64,000 nucleotides of DNA from Limnohabitans sp. T6-20 (GCF_003063505.1 NZ_NERW01000002.1:372001-436000), one strand, 5' to 3'. Numbered from the stretch's first letter, positions 26,730 through 38,252 are shown. The notes: generated by a model not told the origin, from the letters alone. Numbers and translations: made by a program.

Positions 26730-28301
26730 TCAGCGTTTGGGCTTGGGGGCTTTTTTGTGCTGTGAAGGTGCTGCTTTCGCTGCCGTTGCGTGGTTGCTTG
26801 GCGCAGACCGGGCGACACGGCGCGATCCTTGGGACGGCACCAAAATGGTCAAAGTCTGACCGGCTGTCAAGCGCGCACCGGCTTTGAGCTTGTTCCAGGT
26901 GACCATGTTGGCTTCGGTGACGCCATGTCTTGCCGCCAGACTGGCCAAGGAATCGTTTTTGCGGGCCTGGACCGAAATTCTTCTGAGCACCACCTCGGGG
27001 GCGAGCCCCAGTTGCCCGTTGTCTGCCAAATGTTCTGTGACATCGTTGTCCAGGCGACCTTTGCGGTGAACCAGCAAAGTGGAGCCTGCCGTGATCATCA
27101 TTCGAGGGGGGATGCCGTTGATGGCGCGCAGTTGGTCAACAGGCATGTCCAGCTGCTGGGCCACGTCTTCGGGTTTCATGGTTCGGGGGGCTTGCCAGGC
27201 GGTCCAGGTGGCCAAAGGGCGGTTGGCATGGGCTTGCAAGTTGCGCTCAAAAATCGTGGCATTGTCCCAAGGCAACAGAATTTGCGGCGTGCCCGCTGCC
27301 AGGATCACCGGGCGGCTCATGGACGGGTTGAGCGCCTTGAAATCTTCCAGGCTGACGGTCGCCAGTTTGGCGGCCACGGCCACGTCGATGTCCCGCTCAA
27401 TCGGCACGCTTTTGAAATAAGGGTGGTTCTGGATCAGGGGCAGCTGTGTTCGGAACGCCTCGGGCTGCGCCACGATGTTTTTGACCGCTTGCAGCTTGGG
27501 CACGTAGTAGCGGGTTTCGTTGGGCATGTTCAAGTCGCTGTAAGTCAGCGGCTTGCCTTGGGCTTTGTTGCGTGCCAAGGCGCGGCCTACGCTGCCTTCA
27601 CCCCAGTTGTAGGCGGCCAATGCCAGGTGCCAATCACCGAACATGCCGTAGAGTTTTTGCAGGTAATCCAGCGCAGCGCGCGTGGATTCGAGCACATCCC
27701 GACGGTCGTCGCGAAACAGGTTCTGTTTCAGGTCGAAAAACTTGCCGGTGGCGGGCATGAACTGCCACATGCCTGCCGCTTTGGCGCTGGACACGGCTTG
27801 GGGGTTGAAGGCCGATTCGATGAAGGGCAGCAAAGCCAACTCGGTCGGCATGTTGCGGCGCTCCAGTTCCTCCACCACATGAAAAAGGTAAGGCCGTGAG
27901 CGTTCGGTCATGCGCAGCATGTAGTCGGGACGGCTGGCGTACCACTGCTCCCGGTTGCGCACAAAGTCATTGTCCAGGTCGGGCATGGCAAAACCACGTC
28001 GAATCCGCTCCCACACATCGGTGGGCGGTGTGAGCCCCATGTTGCTGTGGGGTTTGAGCAAGACGGTTCGTTCTTCGGTGGTCGATGCGGCAGGCTCCGA
28101 AGCCGGTGTTTTGGGGCCTGCTGTGCCGGCAGCGGGCAAAGAGGCCTGCGCGTTCGTGGGCGCGCTGGGTGTTGACGTGGGGCTGGTGGCGCAGCCGCCC
28201 AACAGCAAGGCCATGCCTACACAAACAGCGGCGGTCCAGGTTCTTCCAGCGCTGTAGAGGGGCGTCGCGTCCATCGCGCTATCCTGGGTCAGTGTGTTCA
28301 T
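26730..28301 (-). CDS. mltD: Membrane-bound lytic murein transglycosylase D
   Basis: Cleaves peptidoglycan glycan strands to 1,6-anhydro ends. The 523-residue lipoprotein has lipobox LLGGC (C37), a family-1 SLT domain with the catalytic Glu in LLPFIESAFNPQAVSSAKAA and GMWQFMPATG, YN-motif LALAAYNWGEG, and LysM repeats near the C-terminus, ending in a basic tail. The ATG at 28301 overlaps the gloB stop (TGATG); an in-frame ATG at 28319 is an alternative. An open frame extending to 28787 is only gloB read in another frame. gloB-mltD adjacency is conserved with E. coli. Confidence 0.93.
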   Translation of the reverse strand: MNTLTQDSAMDATPLYSAGRTWTAAVCVGMALLLGGCATSPTSTPSAPTNAQASLPAAGTAGPKTPASEPAASTTEERTVLLKPHSNMGLTPPTDVWERIRRGFAMPDLDNDFVRNREQWYASRPDYMLRMTERSRPYLFHVVEELERRNMPTELALLPFIESAFNPQAVSSAKAAGMWQFMPATGKFFDLKQNLFRDDRRDVLESTRAALDYLQKLYGMFGDWHLALAAYNWGEGSVGRALARNKAQGKPLTYSDLNMPNETRYYVPKLQAVKNIVAQPEAFRTQLPLIQNHPYFKSVPIERDIDVAVAAKLATVSLEDFKALNPSMSRPVILAAGTPQILLPWDNATIFERNLQAHANRPLATWTAWQAPRTMKPEDVAQQLDMPVDQLRAINGIPPRMMITAGSTLLVHRKGRLDNDVTEHLADNGQLGLAPEVVLRRISVQARKNDSLASLAARHGVTEANMVTWNKLKAGARLTAGQTLTILVPSQGSRRVARSAPSNHATAAKAAPSQHKKAPKPKR

Positions 28302-29071
28302 CAGAATTCGTTTTTCCATGTGCGAAGTGCGGCAAAGGTCGTGATGTCGTCCACGGCACGGGCATCGTGCTGCCTGACCGCCTTGGACACAGCGCTGCTG
28401 CGGCTGCGCAAAAAAGGGTTGATCGCCCGCTCGGTAGATAGCGCAACGGGCAGGGTGGGGTGCTTGTTTTGTCGCAAAACCGTGCAGGCCTGCGCATGTG
28501 TCTGTAATTCGCGGTTGTCCGGGTCGACCGCCAGGGCAAATTTCAGGTTCGACAAAGTGTATTCGTGGGCGCAGCACACACGGGTGGCGTCGGGCAAAGA
28601 GGCCAATCGGTCCAGCGAATCGAGCATTTGGGCCGGTGTCCCCTCGAACAGTCGGCCGCAGCCGCCTGAAAACAGGGTGTCTCCACAAAACAGAAGCGGG
28701 GCCTGTCCATCGGGGTGACCCCAAAACGCCACATGGCCTGCGGTGTGGCCAGGCACATCGTGCACATCCAGAGACAAGCCGTGCCACTGAATTTGGTCAC
28801 CTTGTTGGACGCCTGTGGCTGGCGTGGGCAAGGTCTCCATGGCCGGACCCCAAACGCGCGCGCCAGTTTGGGCCACCAGGTCGGCCACGCCACCTGTGTG
28901 GTCGGCATGGTGGTGCGTGACTAGAATCGTGTCCAGCTGTAAGCCCGGGTGCTGCTGCAACCAGGCCAATACCGGCGCACTGGCCCCGGGGTCAACCACC
29001 AAGGCGTGGTGGTCATCGTGCAACAACCAGATGTAGTTGTCGGAGAAGGCAGGCAGTGCAATGAGTTTCAT
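28301..29071 (-). CDS. gloB: Hydroxyacylglutathione hydrolase (glyoxalase II)
   Basis: Hydrolyses S-lactoylglutathione to lactate and glutathione in methylglyoxal detoxification. The 256-residue metallo-beta-lactamase-fold protein starts [20 protein letters not shown] and holds the dinuclear metal motif T-H-H-H-A-D-H (52-58), VPGHTAGHVAFW, FCGDTLFSGGCGRLFEG and CAHEYTLSNLKFA. A TATAAT box (29082-29087, minus) ends 10 bp before the ATG. Its start codon overlaps that of the divergent yafS-like gene. Confidence 0.96.
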   Translation of the reverse strand: MKLIALPAFSDNYIWLLHDDHHALVVDPGASAPVLAWLQQHPGLQLDTILVTHHHADHTGGVADLVAQTGARVWGPAMETLPTPATGVQQGDQIQWHGLSLDVHDVPGHTAGHVAFWGHPDGQAPLLFCGDTLFSGGCGRLFEGTPAQMLDSLDRLASLPDATRVCCAHEYTLSNLKFALAVDPDNRELQTHAQACTVLRQNKHPTLPVALSTERAINPFLRSRSSAVSKAVRQHDARAVDDITTFAALRTWKNEF

Positions 29072-29900
29072 GGAAAGTCAGATTATAGAAAGCAAGCATT
29101 CATGTGGGGCTTGGTTGACCGATTTGGGGCAGCCGGTGGCGTCACGCTTGCTTTCTTGGGAGCAGCAGCAAGCCGATGCGTTGCTGGCCGATGTCTTTGG
29201 CTACCACGCGGTGCAATTGGGGTGGCCCGATTTGCAGGCTTTGCGCAGCAACCGGATGCCCCACCGCTGGATGGCCCAAGCCGAATTTGAGGCCGCTTGC
29301 CCTGCCGCTGACCCCTGTCAAAACAGCTGGCCCGATGTTTGTCTGGACAGTCGGGCCTGGCCGTGGCCTGCTGACAGTCTGGACCTGGTGGTTTTGCCCC
29401 ATACCCTGGAGCGCTCCGCCGACCCGCACGCCTGTTTGCGGGAGGTCGAGCGGGTGCTGATTCCGGAGGGGCAGGTCTTGATCACGGGGCTCAACCCCTG
29501 GAGTTGGTGGGGTTTGCGGCAATCGCGCGGCCAAGGGGTGCCGAGTTCTCATGATCAATTGCAAGCGTCCCTGATTGCTTATCGGCGCTTGCGTGACTGG
29601 TTGCGTTTGTTGGGTTTTGAGGTCCAGGTCAGCCGCTTCGGTGGATGGACCCCCGCCTTGGGCAGTGAGCGGTGGATGCAGAGGCTTGACTGGATGAATG
29701 CGGTGGGCGAGCGTTGGTGGCCTATTTTGGGTGGGGTTTACCTGTTGATGGCCACAAAAAGAGTGCCTGGCGGGCGCCTGATCAACGGTCGGCGCTGGCG
29801 CACGGTACGATCGCCCGCTGCAGCGACCGCGCCCATTGCCCGGTCAGACACCTTCATTGGCCGCCAAGCGGCACCGAAAGACATTGTTGAACCACGTTGA
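29070..29900 (+). CDS. YafS-like class I SAM-dependent methyltransferase
   Basis: A 276-residue protein of the methyltransferase type-11 kind found between gloB and rnhA in E. coli (YafS) and many Proteobacteria. Motif post-I is [20 protein letters not shown] and motif II is [20 protein letters not shown]; the glycine-rich motif I is poorly preserved, so cofactor binding is uncertain. The C-terminus is basic ([16 protein letters not shown]). The ATG at 29070 was chosen; a TTG at 29115 is possible. The 3' end overlaps the rnhA start by 14 nt. Confidence 0.8.
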   Translation: MESQIIESKHSCGAWLTDLGQPVASRLLSWEQQQADALLADVFGYHAVQLGWPDLQALRSNRMPHRWMAQAEFEAACPAADPCQNSWPDVCLDSRAWPWPADSLDLVVLPHTLERSADPHACLREVERVLIPEGQVLITGLNPWSWWGLRQSRGQGVPSSHDQLQASLIAYRRLRDWLRLLGFEVQVSRFGGWTPALGSERWMQRLDWMNAVGERWWPILGGVYLLMATKRVPGGRLINGRRWRTVRSPAAATAPIARSDTFIGRQAAPKDIVEPR

Positions 29901-30333
29901 AATCCACACCGATGGTGCCTGCAAAGGCAACCCGGGTCCCGGCGGCTGGGGCGTTCGCCTGCAGTCAGGCCAGCATGTACAAGAGCTGTTTGGCGGTGAG
30001 CTGAACACCACCAACAACCGGATGGAGATGACCGCCGTGATCGAAGGCCTCATGGCCCTCAAGCGGCCTTGTCAGGTCACGCTTTACCTGGACAGCGAAT
30101 ACGTGCGCAAGGGCATCACCGAATGGATTCACGGCTGGAAAGCCCGGGGATGGCGCACGGCGGCCAAGCAGCCCGTCAAAAATGCCGATTTGTGGCAAAA
30201 ATTGGACACCGTAGTGTCCACTTCGGGACACCAGATCGATTGGCGCTGGGTCAAGGGCCACAACGGCGATCCGGGCAACGAGCGGGCCGATGCACTGGCC
30301 AATCAAGGCGTGGACAAAGCCTTGGGGCGTTGA
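29887..30333 (+). CDS. rnhA: Ribonuclease HI
   Basis: Degrades the RNA strand of RNA-DNA hybrids. From the TTG at 29887 the 148-residue product begins (M)[19 protein letters not shown], like other RnhA proteins (about 150 residues). The four catalytic acids are D9, E47, D69 and D134. An ATG at 29836 would add 17 residues with no family support. It overlaps the preceding gene by 14 nt. Confidence 0.95.
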   Translation: MNHVEIHTDGACKGNPGPGGWGVRLQSGQHVQELFGGELNTTNNRMEMTAVIEGLMALKRPCQVTLYLDSEYVRKGITEWIHGWKARGWRTAAKQPVKNADLWQKLDTVVSTSGHQIDWRWVKGHNGDPGNERADALANQGVDKALGR

Positions 30334-30486
30334 TAACCCATGTATTCGGGCAGCATTGTCGTGCGGTGCCGGGCATGCTGTTTGGGGCCAATGCTGGCAT
30401 GACTGCGGTTTGTCCCATTGGGCAAATCAGGTGGCGCTGTTACATTTTGGCAGTCTTGGTGAATTCAACCTTAAAGAGATCTCTGA

Positions 30487-31812
30487 ATGGCTTACAAGAA
30501 GAAATACGCCGTGATGGCGTTGGTGGGTATTTGCGCCGCATCGGGTGCGGCGTGGTGGATTCAAAACAAACCCGCTGCACCGGGTGACCCCTCTAAGCCA
30601 GCCGTCTCTGCCGGCACAGGCGCTGCATCAGGCCCAGCCAAGGCCCCCAGCGTGGAGGTGGCCAAGGTCGAAACCATGACCTTGGTGGATGAAACCCAAG
30701 CCGTGGGCAGCTTGCGCTCGCGCCAAGGCGTCATGATGCGTCCCGAAGTGGGGGGACGCGTCAAACAGATTTTTTTCAACGATGGCCAGCGTGTGCGCAA
30801 AGGCCAGGTGATGGTGCAGTTTGAAGACCAGCTTCAGGCGGCTCAGGTGTCCCAGGCCAAGGCCGAGTTGTCGATCGCCGAGGCCAACCACAAGCGCAAC
30901 CAGGAACTGGTGATGCAAAACTTCATCAGCAAACGTTCGCTCGATGAAAGCGGTGCTGCCCTGGAGGTTGCACGCGCCAAGCTGGCTTTGGCCGACGCCA
31001 CGTTGCAGCGCCTGAAGGTGCTGGCACCTTTTGACGGCATCACCGGCCTTCGTCAGATCAACGTGGGTGATTACCTCAAAGACGGCATCGACATGGTCAA
31101 CATTGAGGACATGGATGCGGTCTTGGTGGACTTCCGCTTGCCCGAGCGTTTTCAGGCCAAGATCCGCGCGGGACAAAAAGCGCAGTTGACGGTCGATGCG
31201 TTGCCGGGTCGCCCCTTCACTGCCGTGGTCCAAGCAGTCGATCCCTTGATCGATGCCAATGGCCGTTCCGTGGGAGTGCGCGGTTGCATAGACAACCGCC
31301 AGCAGCAATTGCGCCCCGGTATGTTTGCCCGTGTGAACGCGGTGTTTGGCACCCGTGACAAGGCTTTGGTGGTGCCTGAAGAGGCCATCGTGCCTCAGGG
31401 TGGTCGGACTTTTGTGGTCAAGATCGTGCCCGGCGACACGCCGGACACGCTGGTAACCCAACGCGTTGTGGTCAAGGTCGGCTTGCGTCAGCCTGGCAAA
31501 GTGGAAATTCTGGAAGGTTTGTCTGAGGGCGATTCCGTGGTCACTGCAGGACATCAACGACTGCAAAAGGACGGGACAACCGTTCGCGTCGTGGACATGT
31601 CTCGCCCGGCTTCCGGCAAACCCGGCCCCAACAGCGCCAATGTGGGACCAGCCAGTGCCCCTGCTGCTGCGGCTTCTGCTGCACCGGCGTCTGGCTCTGC
31701 ACCCAGCGGTGCGCCTGCAGCGCCGGCTTCTGCTGTCCCTGCGGTTAAACCTGTTGCCAAGCCACTGACAGGCCCCAATCCTTGCCTGCGAGGTGCTGAT
31801 GCAACTCGCTGA
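30487..31812 (+). CDS. RND efflux periplasmic adaptor subunit (HlyD/MdtA family)
   Basis: A membrane-fusion protein of 441 residues linking the inner-membrane pump to an outer-membrane channel. It has an N-terminal hydrophobic anchor (YAVMALVGICAASGAAWWI), the lipoyl half-motifs VGGRVKQIFFNDGQRVRKGQ and LKVLAPFDGITGLRQINVG, an alpha-hairpin between them, and barrel domains. The last 75 residues are an Ala/Pro/Ser-rich extension not usual for the family. AAGAGA precedes the ATG. It overlaps the pump gene by 14 nt. Confidence 0.93.
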   Translation: MAYKKKYAVMALVGICAASGAAWWIQNKPAAPGDPSKPAVSAGTGAASGPAKAPSVEVAKVETMTLVDETQAVGSLRSRQGVMMRPEVGGRVKQIFFNDGQRVRKGQVMVQFEDQLQAAQVSQAKAELSIAEANHKRNQELVMQNFISKRSLDESGAALEVARAKLALADATLQRLKVLAPFDGITGLRQINVGDYLKDGIDMVNIEDMDAVLVDFRLPERFQAKIRAGQKAQLTVDALPGRPFTAVVQAVDPLIDANGRSVGVRGCIDNRQQQLRPGMFARVNAVFGTRDKALVVPEEAIVPQGGRTFVVKIVPGDTPDTLVTQRVVVKVGLRQPGKVEILEGLSEGDSVVTAGHQRLQKDGTTVRVVDMSRPASGKPGPNSANVGPASAPAAAASAAPASGSAPSGAPAAPASAVPAVKPVAKPLTGPNPCLRGADATR

Positions 31813-34800
31813 AACCTCCATCCGACGGCCTGTTCTGGCCGTCGTCATGTCGCTGCTGATCTTGCTGATTGGCGCGGTGAGCTTCAACCGCTTGTCGGTG
31901 CGTGAGTACCCCAAAATCGATGAGCCCACCGTCACGGTGAGTGTGAAATACCCCGGTGCATCGGCCGAAGTGATCGAATCCCAGGTTTCCAAACCCCTGG
32001 AAGATTCGATTGCAGGCATTGACGCCGTGGACGTGATCACCTCGATCAGTCGTGCCGAGCAGTCGCAGATCACTGTGCGTTTTCGCCTCGAAAAAGACGC
32101 CGACACTGCTGCTGCCGAAGTGCGGGATCGCACTTCACGCGTGCGAAACCGTTTGCCTCAGGCCATTGAAGAGCCGGTCATCGCCAAGGTCGAGGCCGAC
32201 GCCTTTCCTGTGATCTGGCTCGCATTTTCGAGCGACACACTCACACCACTGCAGATCAACGACATGATCAATCGCGTCGTTAAGCCGCGCTTGCAGACCG
32301 TCACTGGCGTGGCCGATGTGCGCATTTACGGCGAACGAAAATATGCCATGCGCGTCTGGCTGGAGCCAGAGCGTCTGGCGTCTTTCAAGTTGACACCGCA
32401 AGATGTGGAAGATGCCATTCGCCGCAGCAACCTGGAATTGCCTGCTGGTCGGATCGAATCCACCACGCGTGAGTTCACCGTGACCTCACAGACGGACCTG
32501 ACCCGTGCAGTGCAGTTTTCAGAGATCGTGATCCGTACCGTGAACGGTTTTCCGGTCAAGATCCGCGATGTCGCCAGAGTCGAAGAAGGTGCTGCAGATG
32601 AACGCAGCACGGTCCGTTTGGGTGGGCAATACGCGATTTCTGCGGGCGTGATTCGCCAGGCCACAGCCAATCCGCTGGAATTGTCCAAAGGGGTCCGCGA
32701 GATGATGCCTCGGCTGGAGGCCGACTTGCCACCCGGCATCACCATCACGGTTGCCAACGACAACTCGGTGTTCATTGACCGGTCCATCAAGAGCGTGTTT
32801 CAAACCATTGTGGAAGCGGTTGTTCTTGTTGCGCTGGTGATTTTTGTGTTTTTGCGGACGTTCCGTGCCTCCATCATTCCCATCATCACCATCCCTGTCA
32901 GCTTGATCGGCACCTTTGCCATGATGGCGTTGGCAGGTTTCACCATCAACACTTTGACGCTGTTGGCGTTGGTGCTGGCCATTGGCTTGGTGGTGGACGA
33001 TGCGATTGTGGTGCTGGAAAACATTTATCGGCACATTGAAGAGGGGCTCGATCCGTTTTCTGCTGCCATCAAAGGCGCACGTGAGATCGGTTTTGCTGTG
33101 GTCGCCATGACCATGACGCTGGCCGCGGTGTTCGCGCCTTTGGCATTCACGCCCGGGCGGACGGGCAAGCTGTTCACCGAGTTTGCTTTGGCGTTGGCGG
33201 GCTCGGTCATCGTGTCGGGTTTTGTGGCCTTGACTTTGTCGCCCATGATGAGTTCCAAATTGCTCAAACACAACCCCAATCCCGGTTGGTTTGATCGCAG
33301 CATGGAGCGTTGGCTCACCGCCTTGTCGGATGCCTATGAACGCCTGCTGCGTTGGGTCTTGCTCAAGGCGCGTTGGGCGGTGTTGATGATCATGCTGGGC
33401 AGTGGCGTGGCGATTGCCTTGGTTTACCCGACGATGAAACAGGAGTTGGCCCCCATGGAGGACAGGGGCACTTTGCTGGCCACGGTCACAGCACCCGACG
33501 GCTCTACGCTCGCGTACACCGACCGCTATGCCAAAACGCTGGAGCGCATGGGTGAGGCCTACCCCGAGTTCGATCGCATCTTTGCCAACATTGGTAACCC
33601 GACGGTGGCCCAGGGTTCGGTCATTTACCGAGCGGTCGACTGGGAAAAGCGCAAACGCACGACACTTGAAATCGCACGTGAACTGGCACCCAAGTTTGCG
33701 GGTTTGCCGGGCGTCACCGCCTTTCCGATCACCCCACCTTCGCTGGGACAAGGCTTTCGTGAGCGTCCCATCAACTTTGTGATTCAGACCTCTGACAGCT
33801 ATCAGAACCTCAATGCCGTTACGCGCGAGATGTTGGACGAGATCGCCAAAAACCCGGGCATCGTCTCACCGGATGTGGATTTGCGTTTGAACAAACCCGA
33901 ATTGCGCATAGAAATCGACCGCGCCAAAACTGCAGAGTTGGGTCTGAGCATCGAAGTTGTGGCCAAGGCACTGGAAACCATGTTGGGTGGACGGGTGGTC
34001 ACGCGTTACAAGAAAGATGCCGAGCAGTACGACGTGATTGTGCAAACCCAGGCGAGCCGACGCGATACACCCGATGACATCGACAACATCTATGTGCGTG
34101 GGCGCAACGAGGCGATGATCCCCTTGTCTGCTGTGGTCAAGGTCCGGGAAAGTGTCTCGCCACGCGAGCTCAACCACTTCGGGCAGCGCCGTTCGGTGTC
34201 CATTACCGCCAACTTGTCGCCAGACTATTCACTGGGGGAGGCCCTCAAGTTTCTGGATGCCACCGCAGCCAAAGTGCTCAAACCCGGCTACACCACCGAG
34301 CTCAACGGCACATCGCGTGAATTCCGCAATTCGCAAGGTGCTTTGGTGATCGTGTTTGTGCTGGCGCTGTTCTTCATCTTTTTGGTGTTGGCTGCGCAGT
34401 TCGAGAGCTTCATTGACCCGTTCATCATCATGTTGTCAGTGCCCTTGTCCATGATCGGGGCTTTGCTGGCACTCAAATGGTCTGGTGGCTCTCTCAACGT
34501 GTATTCCCAGATCGGTTTGATTACCTTGGTGGGCTTGATCACCAAGCATGGTATTTTGATTGTGGAGTTCACCAACCAGTTGCGCGAGCAGGGTGTGGAG
34601 ACGTTTGATGCTTTGGTCAAAGCCAGTGGTCAGCGGTTGCGCCCCATCTTGATGACCACCGGAGCCATGGTTCTGGGCTCTGTGCCGCTGGCTTTGGCCA
34701 CTGGCGCTGGCGCAGAAAGCCGCACACAGATCGGTTGGGTCATCGTGGGCGGCATGTCTTTGGGCACATTGCTCACGATTTTTGTGGTGCCGACCATGTA

Positions 34801-34891
34801 TTCCTTGTTGGCTCGCAACAGCGTGCCAGGCCCGAACAAAGCCATTGCCCACAACGAGCCCTTGGCGGCAGGAAGCTCGGCCGAGCATTGA
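31799..34891 (+). CDS. RND efflux pump inner-membrane transporter (AcrB/MexF family)
   Basis: A proton-driven drug/solute exporter of 1030 residues, normal for the HAE1 family. It begins MQLAETSIRRPVLAVVMSLL (TM1), contains the proton-relay pair in GLVVDDAIVVLENIYRHIEEG (near residue 400, TM4), and the TM10 Lys in GLITKHGILIVEF. Start ATG 31799 has GAGG upstream; a GTG at 31793 is also in frame. No outer-membrane factor gene follows, so the pair must use a TolC-like protein encoded elsewhere. Substrate unknown. Confidence 0.95.
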   Translation: MQLAETSIRRPVLAVVMSLLILLIGAVSFNRLSVREYPKIDEPTVTVSVKYPGASAEVIESQVSKPLEDSIAGIDAVDVITSISRAEQSQITVRFRLEKDADTAAAEVRDRTSRVRNRLPQAIEEPVIAKVEADAFPVIWLAFSSDTLTPLQINDMINRVVKPRLQTVTGVADVRIYGERKYAMRVWLEPERLASFKLTPQDVEDAIRRSNLELPAGRIESTTREFTVTSQTDLTRAVQFSEIVIRTVNGFPVKIRDVARVEEGAADERSTVRLGGQYAISAGVIRQATANPLELSKGVREMMPRLEADLPPGITITVANDNSVFIDRSIKSVFQTIVEAVVLVALVIFVFLRTFRASIIPIITIPVSLIGTFAMMALAGFTINTLTLLALVLAIGLVVDDAIVVLENIYRHIEEGLDPFSAAIKGAREIGFAVVAMTMTLAAVFAPLAFTPGRTGKLFTEFALALAGSVIVSGFVALTLSPMMSSKLLKHNPNPGWFDRSMERWLTALSDAYERLLRWVLLKARWAVLMIMLGSGVAIALVYPTMKQELAPMEDRGTLLATVTAPDGSTLAYTDRYAKTLERMGEAYPEFDRIFANIGNPTVAQGSVIYRAVDWEKRKRTTLEIARELAPKFAGLPGVTAFPITPPSLGQGFRERPINFVIQTSDSYQNLNAVTREMLDEIAKNPGIVSPDVDLRLNKPELRIEIDRAKTAELGLSIEVVAKALETMLGGRVVTRYKKDAEQYDVIVQTQASRRDTPDDIDNIYVRGRNEAMIPLSAVVKVRESVSPRELNHFGQRRSVSITANLSPDYSLGEALKFLDATAAKVLKPGYTTELNGTSREFRNSQGALVIVFVLALFFIFLVLAAQFESFIDPFIIMLSVPLSMIGALLALKWSGGSLNVYSQIGLITLVGLITKHGILIVEFTNQLREQGVETFDALVKASGQRLRPILMTTGAMVLGSVPLALATGAGAESRTQIGWVIVGGMSLGTLLTIFVVPTMYSLLARNSVPGPNKAIAHNEPLAAGSSAEH

Positions 34892-34914
34892 ATTTTTCTC
34901 GGGTTTTCATGTCA

Positions 34915-34938
34915 AAAGGGCTGCATTTGCAGCCCTTT
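34915..34938 (+). terminator. Hairpin after the RND pump gene
   Basis: A perfect 10-bp stem AAAGGGCTGC/GCAGCCCTTT with loop ATTT, 24 nt after the stop. The downstream T tract is short (GGATTT), so termination may be partial. Confidence 0.65.
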
Positions 34939-34986
34939 GGATTTGTGCCTGCAAGAGGCTTTCCCGGAGGTCGAGTGCTGGCTTGT

Positions 34987-35057
34987 CCTTGTGGAAGGCT
35001 GCCCCTGCAGCCGAATGCCTGAAGTGGCTCAGCGCACATTCGCGAGCAGGGGCTTGA

Positions 35058-35060
<3 letters not shown>
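34987..35060. repeat. REP-like palindrome pair between the RND pump and moeA
   Basis: Copy B' (34987-35018) has TTGTGGAAGGCTGCCCCTGC followed by AGCCGAATGCC: stem GGCTG/CAGCC, loop CCCCTG. An inverted partial copy (35037-35060, CGCGAGCAGGGGCTTG) reaches the moeA stop codon. The unit matches the cluster at 4819-4969, and again sits between convergent genes. Confidence 0.65.
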
Positions 35061-36347
<1,287 letters not shown>

Positions 36348-36393
36348 GGCAATAACAATGGCGATGGGGCACGGCAGTGCTGTGCGGCACGGT

Positions 36394-37017
36394 TCAAAGG
36401 GATTCGAGTTCTTGCAGTTCGGCCAGCGTGTTGGCGTTGGCAAAGGCGTGGGCGCTGTCGCCGCTTTGGTCAAACGGCACGATGGCGCACCGGTGCTGGC
36501 CTGTCCAGGCGTCGATCTTGCGGCCACCGCTTTGGGTGAACTTGACCAGGCTCTCCAGCAGCTCGGTCTTGAGCAGGCAAAACACCGGCTGTGGGCGCAC
36601 CGCGCCATCGGCCTCGGGTGCAGCCGCCATCGCCATGTCGGCGTTTTGCTCATCCATGGCTTTGTACAGGCGTTCAAGCAGATCGAGCGGAAATAGCGGC
36701 GTGTCGCAGGGCACGGTCAGCAACAGCGGGGTTTCGCAGCGCTCCAGGCCCGTGAGGAAGCCCGCCAAAGGCCCCGCATAGCCATCGATGCTGTCGGGCC
36801 AGACCGGCACGCCCAACGACTCGTAGGCAGCCAGGTTGCGGTTGGCATTGATCAAAATTTCTTGCAGCGGCAAGCTTTGCAGTTGCAGGCGCATCAGGGT
36901 TTGCAGCGCCAGCGGCATGCCGCGAAAGTTTTGCAGGCCCTTGTCGATGCCGCCCATGCGTGAGCCGCGCCCGCCCGCCAAAATCAGGCCCGTGATGGCC
37001 GGTGCTGTGTGGTTCAT
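36394..37017 (-). CDS. mobA: Molybdenum cofactor guanylyltransferase MobA
   Basis: Attaches GMP to Mo-molybdopterin to form the bis-MGD cofactor. The 207-residue Rossmann-like protein has the nucleotide-binding [17 protein letters not shown] (11-27), [18 protein letters not shown] and [16 protein letters not shown]. It starts 5 nt after the moaA stop. Confidence 0.95.
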   Translation of the reverse strand: MNHTAPAITGLILAGGRGSRMGGIDKGLQNFRGMPLALQTLMRLQLQSLPLQEILINANRNLAAYESLGVPVWPDSIDGYAGPLAGFLTGLERCETPLLLTVPCDTPLFPLDLLERLYKAMDEQNADMAMAAAPEADGAVRPQPVFCLLKTELLESLVKFTQSGGRKIDAWTGQHRCAIVPFDQSGDSAHAFANANTLAELQELESL

Positions 37018-37022
37018 GGCGT

Positions 37023-38165
37023 TCAGCCTCCGATGTAGCTCATTTCCACCCGGCGGCCGGGGCCGCTGGCGGTGTCGGGGCCGCGCAGGCTGCGCAGCAC
37101 CGAATATTGGTCGGTCCGTCCGCGCCAGATGGCGTCTACCGTAGCGGTCAACTCGTTGTCAGTGCGGGCAGGGTCGCGCAGCAGCTGGCGCAGGTCGTAG
37201 CCCTGGCTGGCAAACAGGCACAAATACAGGCGGCCTTCGGTCGACAAACGGGCGCGGTTGCAGTCGCCGCAAAAGGCCTGCGTCACGCTGCTGATCACGC
37301 CGATCTCGCCCAAACTTGGGTCGTGCTCGCCTTCGGCGTTGGCATAACCCCAGCGCTCGGCGGTTTCGCCGGGGGCCGATGGGTCAAGTTGCACCAGCGG
37401 CAGCTCGGTTTGCAGCAGACGCACCACCTCGGCGCTGGGCAGTACCTCGTCCATGCACCAACCATTCGTCGCGCCCACGTCCATGTATTCAATGAAGCGC
37501 AGCACAATGCCCGTGCCCCGGAAATGTCGGGCCATGGGCAAAATTTCGTGGTCGTTGGTGCCGCGCTTGACGACCATGTTGACCTTGATCGGCCCCAAGC
37601 CCGCCGCTTGTGCAGCGGCAATGCCTTCCAGCACATCGGCAACCGGAAAATCCACATCGTTCATCTGGCGGAACACGGTGTCGTCAAGCCCGTCCAGGCT
37701 CACCGTCACGCGTTGCAGGCCCGCATCTTTCAGGCTCTGCGCCTTGCGCGCCAGCAATGATCCGTTGGTGGTCAGCGTCAGGTCCAGCGGCTGGCCGTCG
37801 GGCGTGCGCAGGGCGGCCAATTGTTCAATCAAGATTTCGATGTTCTTGCGCAGCAGCGGCTCGCCACCCGTCAGGCGGATTTTGCGCACGCCCCGGCCTA
37901 CAAACACACTGGCGATGCGGGTGATTTCTTCAAAACTCAGCAGGTGGCTGTGCGGCAAGTAGGCGTAGTCTTTGTCAAAGACTTCCTTGGGCATGCAATA
38001 GCTGCACCTGAAGTTGCAGCGGTCTGTCACGCTGATGCGCAGATCGGTGAGTGGGCGGCGCAACCCGTCCAGCGGCAAAGCGCTCAGGTCATGCCCCGCC
38101 GACAAGGGGGGCAAAGGCAAGCAGGGGTGGCGCTGGTCAACCAGCGGAATGACGCGTTCAGACAT
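37023..38165 (-). CDS. moaA: GTP 3',8-cyclase MoaA
   Basis: A radical-SAM enzyme starting molybdopterin synthesis from GTP. The 380-residue product has the N-terminal cluster C50-x3-C54-x2-C57 in [21 protein letters not shown], the C-terminal cluster [18 protein letters not shown] and the conserved Gly-Gly end. The ATG at 38165 ([14 protein letters not shown]) was chosen; the frame continues 9 codons upstream. A CACAAT box ends 8 bp before this ATG and no ribosome binding site is visible. Confidence 0.96.
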   Translation of the reverse strand: MSERVIPLVDQRHPCLPLPPLSAGHDLSALPLDGLRRPLTDLRISVTDRCNFRCSYCMPKEVFDKDYAYLPHSHLLSFEEITRIASVFVGRGVRKIRLTGGEPLLRKNIEILIEQLAALRTPDGQPLDLTLTTNGSLLARKAQSLKDAGLQRVTVSLDGLDDTVFRQMNDVDFPVADVLEGIAAAQAAGLGPIKVNMVVKRGTNDHEILPMARHFRGTGIVLRFIEYMDVGATNGWCMDEVLPSAEVVRLLQTELPLVQLDPSAPGETAERWGYANAEGEHDPSLGEIGVISSVTQAFCGDCNRARLSTEGRLYLCLFASQGYDLRQLLRDPARTDNELTATVDAIWRGRTDQYSVLRSLRGPDTASGPGRRVEMSYIGG

Positions 38166-38252
38166 GGGTGTCGATTGTGCCCGAGCCGTCACGCCCTGCA
38201 GGCGACAGGGGCAAGCCTGCAGCGCTGTTGAGACCTTGGCGCTTTGACGGCT

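Noticed and set aside
28302..28787. N-terminal extension of mltD
   Set aside because: The extension lies over gloB in another frame, and the lipoprotein signal with lipobox starts at the ATG at 28301.
29836..29886. Upstream ATG start for rnhA
   Set aside because: Adds 17 residues absent from RNase HI proteins; the TTG at 29887 gives the standard N-terminus.
30628..32133. 501-codon frame opposite the RND adaptor and pump start
   Set aside because: Shadow of two real overlapping genes with family motifs on the plus strand.
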